In this document: positions 63,141-64,000 of the stretch, piece by piece
Layout of the letters: each line of letters begins with the position of its first letter
Numbering within the stretch: position 1 is the stretch's first letter
Source: Ceriagrion tenellum
Lineage: Eukaryota; Arthropoda; Insecta; Odonata; Coenagrionidae
Reading direction: 5' to 3'
Length of the DNA stretch: 64,000 bases
Assembly: GCA_963169105.1 (NCBI GenBank)
Contig: OY720639.1
Span: 46,295,848-46,359,847, forward strand
The notes under the pieces: generated by a model
The model's input: only the letters and a program-made list of their open reading frames with translations
Database searches by the model: none
What the model was told of the DNA's origin: nothing
Made by a program: the position numbers and the translations under genes

Positions 63141-63770
63141 CCACTGGCATATAGACTACGGTTACGATGACTTCGTCGTCGTAGTCGTAGGGGAATATGC
63201 TCGTTCGAAAACGAAATCTATCGCCAGTGTTCTGCCTGAGGTCTAGGACCAAGTAACCGAATGGATCTTCCGTCGATTCCTTATATACCCTTTCCAACTC
63301 CTGCGAATTTTTTTGATACACCTGTCGTGCCAAATGACCGAATTGTAATTGATCTCGCGGATTTTTGATACTATGTACTTTGCATTCAGCGAAATGTTCC
63401 TCGATTGTGCGCTTTGATAGAAAATATTCTGCGTGATTAAAAACACTGAAATGTTAAAATGATGACTCCCTCCCGTGAACAGTTTGCATACGTTTTTACT
63501 GTATGCTCCCTCGCTCATTAAATCATCGATAACGCACAAGATTGGTGCACCTCCAAATTCCTCAAAAGACGGTATTACGTAGTGTATGCTCAGTAGTTCA
63601 TGTTCTATATCTGGCTCGCTTCCTGGGCTGCAACACCATACTATTTCATCAATGTCGTGATCTATCATACAATGTAAATTTTCAATAACTTACGTTACAA
63701 AGGTCGTCTTTCCACATCCTGATGGACCTGCGCAGATGCAGGTAAACGGATGTTTCCAGACTAACGTCAT
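63118..63770 (-). pseudogene. Maverick packaging ATPase (FtsK/A32-like), broken
   Basis: ATG 63,770. Walker A GPSGCGKTT lies near residue 16, followed by an in-frame TAA seven codons later, then IVWCCS, the Walker B region ILCVIDDLM, the TGGSHHFNISVFLITQN block that follows in this family, and NAKYIVSK. A frameshift at about 63,390 moves the end (ARQVYQKNSQELERVY, GYLVLDLRQ) into another frame, ending at 63,118. About 217 codons, close to the family's usual size. It would power genome packaging into capsids. Confidence 0.87.
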
Positions 63771-63817
63771 GGTTGAGACTGGAAGTATGTCTTATCATAT
63801 CATGTTTTTATTAATTT

Positions 63818-64000
63818 TCAAGTTTCCTCATCAATAAATGCCTCGTCATGCGTTCGTTTTCGGGGAATTTTATAGTGACCCCAAGCAAGCGTGTTAATTC
63901 CATCTTCACAAATGTATCGTTTATCATGAGTGGAATTGAGCGTTACCTTATTCATTTCCATGGTGTAAATCTCATGTTTTTTACTTCGTATGACCCTCAT
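63818..64000 (-). CDS. Maverick protein-primed DNA polymerase B, C-terminal end (partial)
   Basis: The 60 codons to the window edge end with stop at 63,818. The segment HEIYTMEMNKVTLNSTHDKRYICEDG followed by TLAWGHYKI is the conserved C-terminal stretch of Maverick polymerase B. The catalytic domains lie outside the window. It is the first gene of the minus-strand series, separated from the ATPase start by 47 bases. Open in the part visible. Confidence 0.8.
   Translation of the reverse strand: MRVIRSKKHEIYTMEMNKVTLNSTHDKRYICEDGINTLAWGHYKIPRKRTHDEAFIDEET

Larger units (their letters stand above)
52432..64000 (-). mobile_element. Maverick/Polinton (adintovirus-like) element, partial, decayed
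   Basis: The gene set polymerase B, FtsK/A32-type ATPase, basic core-like protein, PX-like protein, retroviral-type integrase, minor and major capsid and adenain-type protease is diagnostic. Order on the minus strand is as listed, starting at the right edge. The right end lies outside the window. The left end was not located: the Transib sits in or beside it and no terminal repeat could be compared. Most genes have stops or frameshifts, so this copy is a fossil. Confidence 0.9.

Overview
This window is eukaryotic and almost certainly from an arthropod, most likely an insect. It is AT-rich, has canonical GT-AG introns, and carries a four-cysteine secreted lipocalin of insect type plus gypsy, hAT, piggyBac, Transib, Maverick, Penelope-like and several non-LTR elements. 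No bacterial operon, CRISPR array or rRNA is present. All family assignments come from motif recognition by eye; nothing was searched against a database.

Host gene. One real host gene can be assembled on the + strand: a five-exon lipocalin at 10,829-10,966, 28,888-29,024, 30,836-30,936, 35,131-35,229 and 40,188-40,315. All four intron phases agree and the joined reading frame is exactly 201 codons (200 aa plus stop). Its introns (about 17.9, 1.8, 4.2 and 5.0 kb) are filled with transposable elements. The first 972 bases are a diverged copy of the exon-4 neighbourhood, with the exon broken by a stop and a frameshift. The window therefore cuts into a tandem lipocalin array whose left neighbour, at least in this exon, is a pseudogene.

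Layout. 1-972: duplicated lipocalin block. 1.96-3.5 kb: gypsy gag-protease fragment (-). 3.69-7.65 kb: complete 3.94-kb hAT element with 8-bp target duplication and a decayed intron-containing transposase (-). 9.55-10.0 kb: 3' end of a Penelope-like element (PLE). Lipocalin intron 1 holds two copies of one RTE/CFDP2-like LINE (12.4-13.6 and 25-28.15 kb), a CR1/Jockey-like LINE (14.1-16.8 kb), and an R2/R4-like LINE (-, 16.8-20.4 kb) split by a 667-bp hAT-type MITE. It also holds a 1.19-kb TIR element (23.4-24.6 kb) and small repeats. Intron 4 holds a PLE fragment pair in inverted orientation and two palindromes centred on TA tracts. Downstream lie a LINE (-, about 41-45.8 kb) interrupted by a piggyBac relic, and a PLE relic (+, 46.3-47.3 kb).

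47.6-52.4 kb is a 4,801-bp Transib-type transposon. It has a 5-bp target duplication (CGTCG), termini that begin with the RAG heptamer CACAGTG followed after 22 bp by a nonamer-like motif, and almost identical inverted repeats of about 970 bp. Its transposase has a RAG1/Transib-like C-terminus but is decayed internally.

From 52.4 kb to the right edge lies a Maverick/Polinton (adintovirus-like) element, mostly on the - strand. From right to left it carries the DNA polymerase B C-terminus, packaging ATPase, a core-like basic protein, a PX-like protein, retroviral-type integrase, minor capsid, major capsid, adenain-type protease and several accessory ORFs. Most are broken by stops or frameshifts. 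A Penelope-like retroelement with a hammerhead ribozyme motif sits between the minor and major capsid genes, and the capsid sequence that should lie there is missing. The Maverick reads as a fossil virus-like element, later invaded by a retroelement and flanked by a RAG-related transposon.
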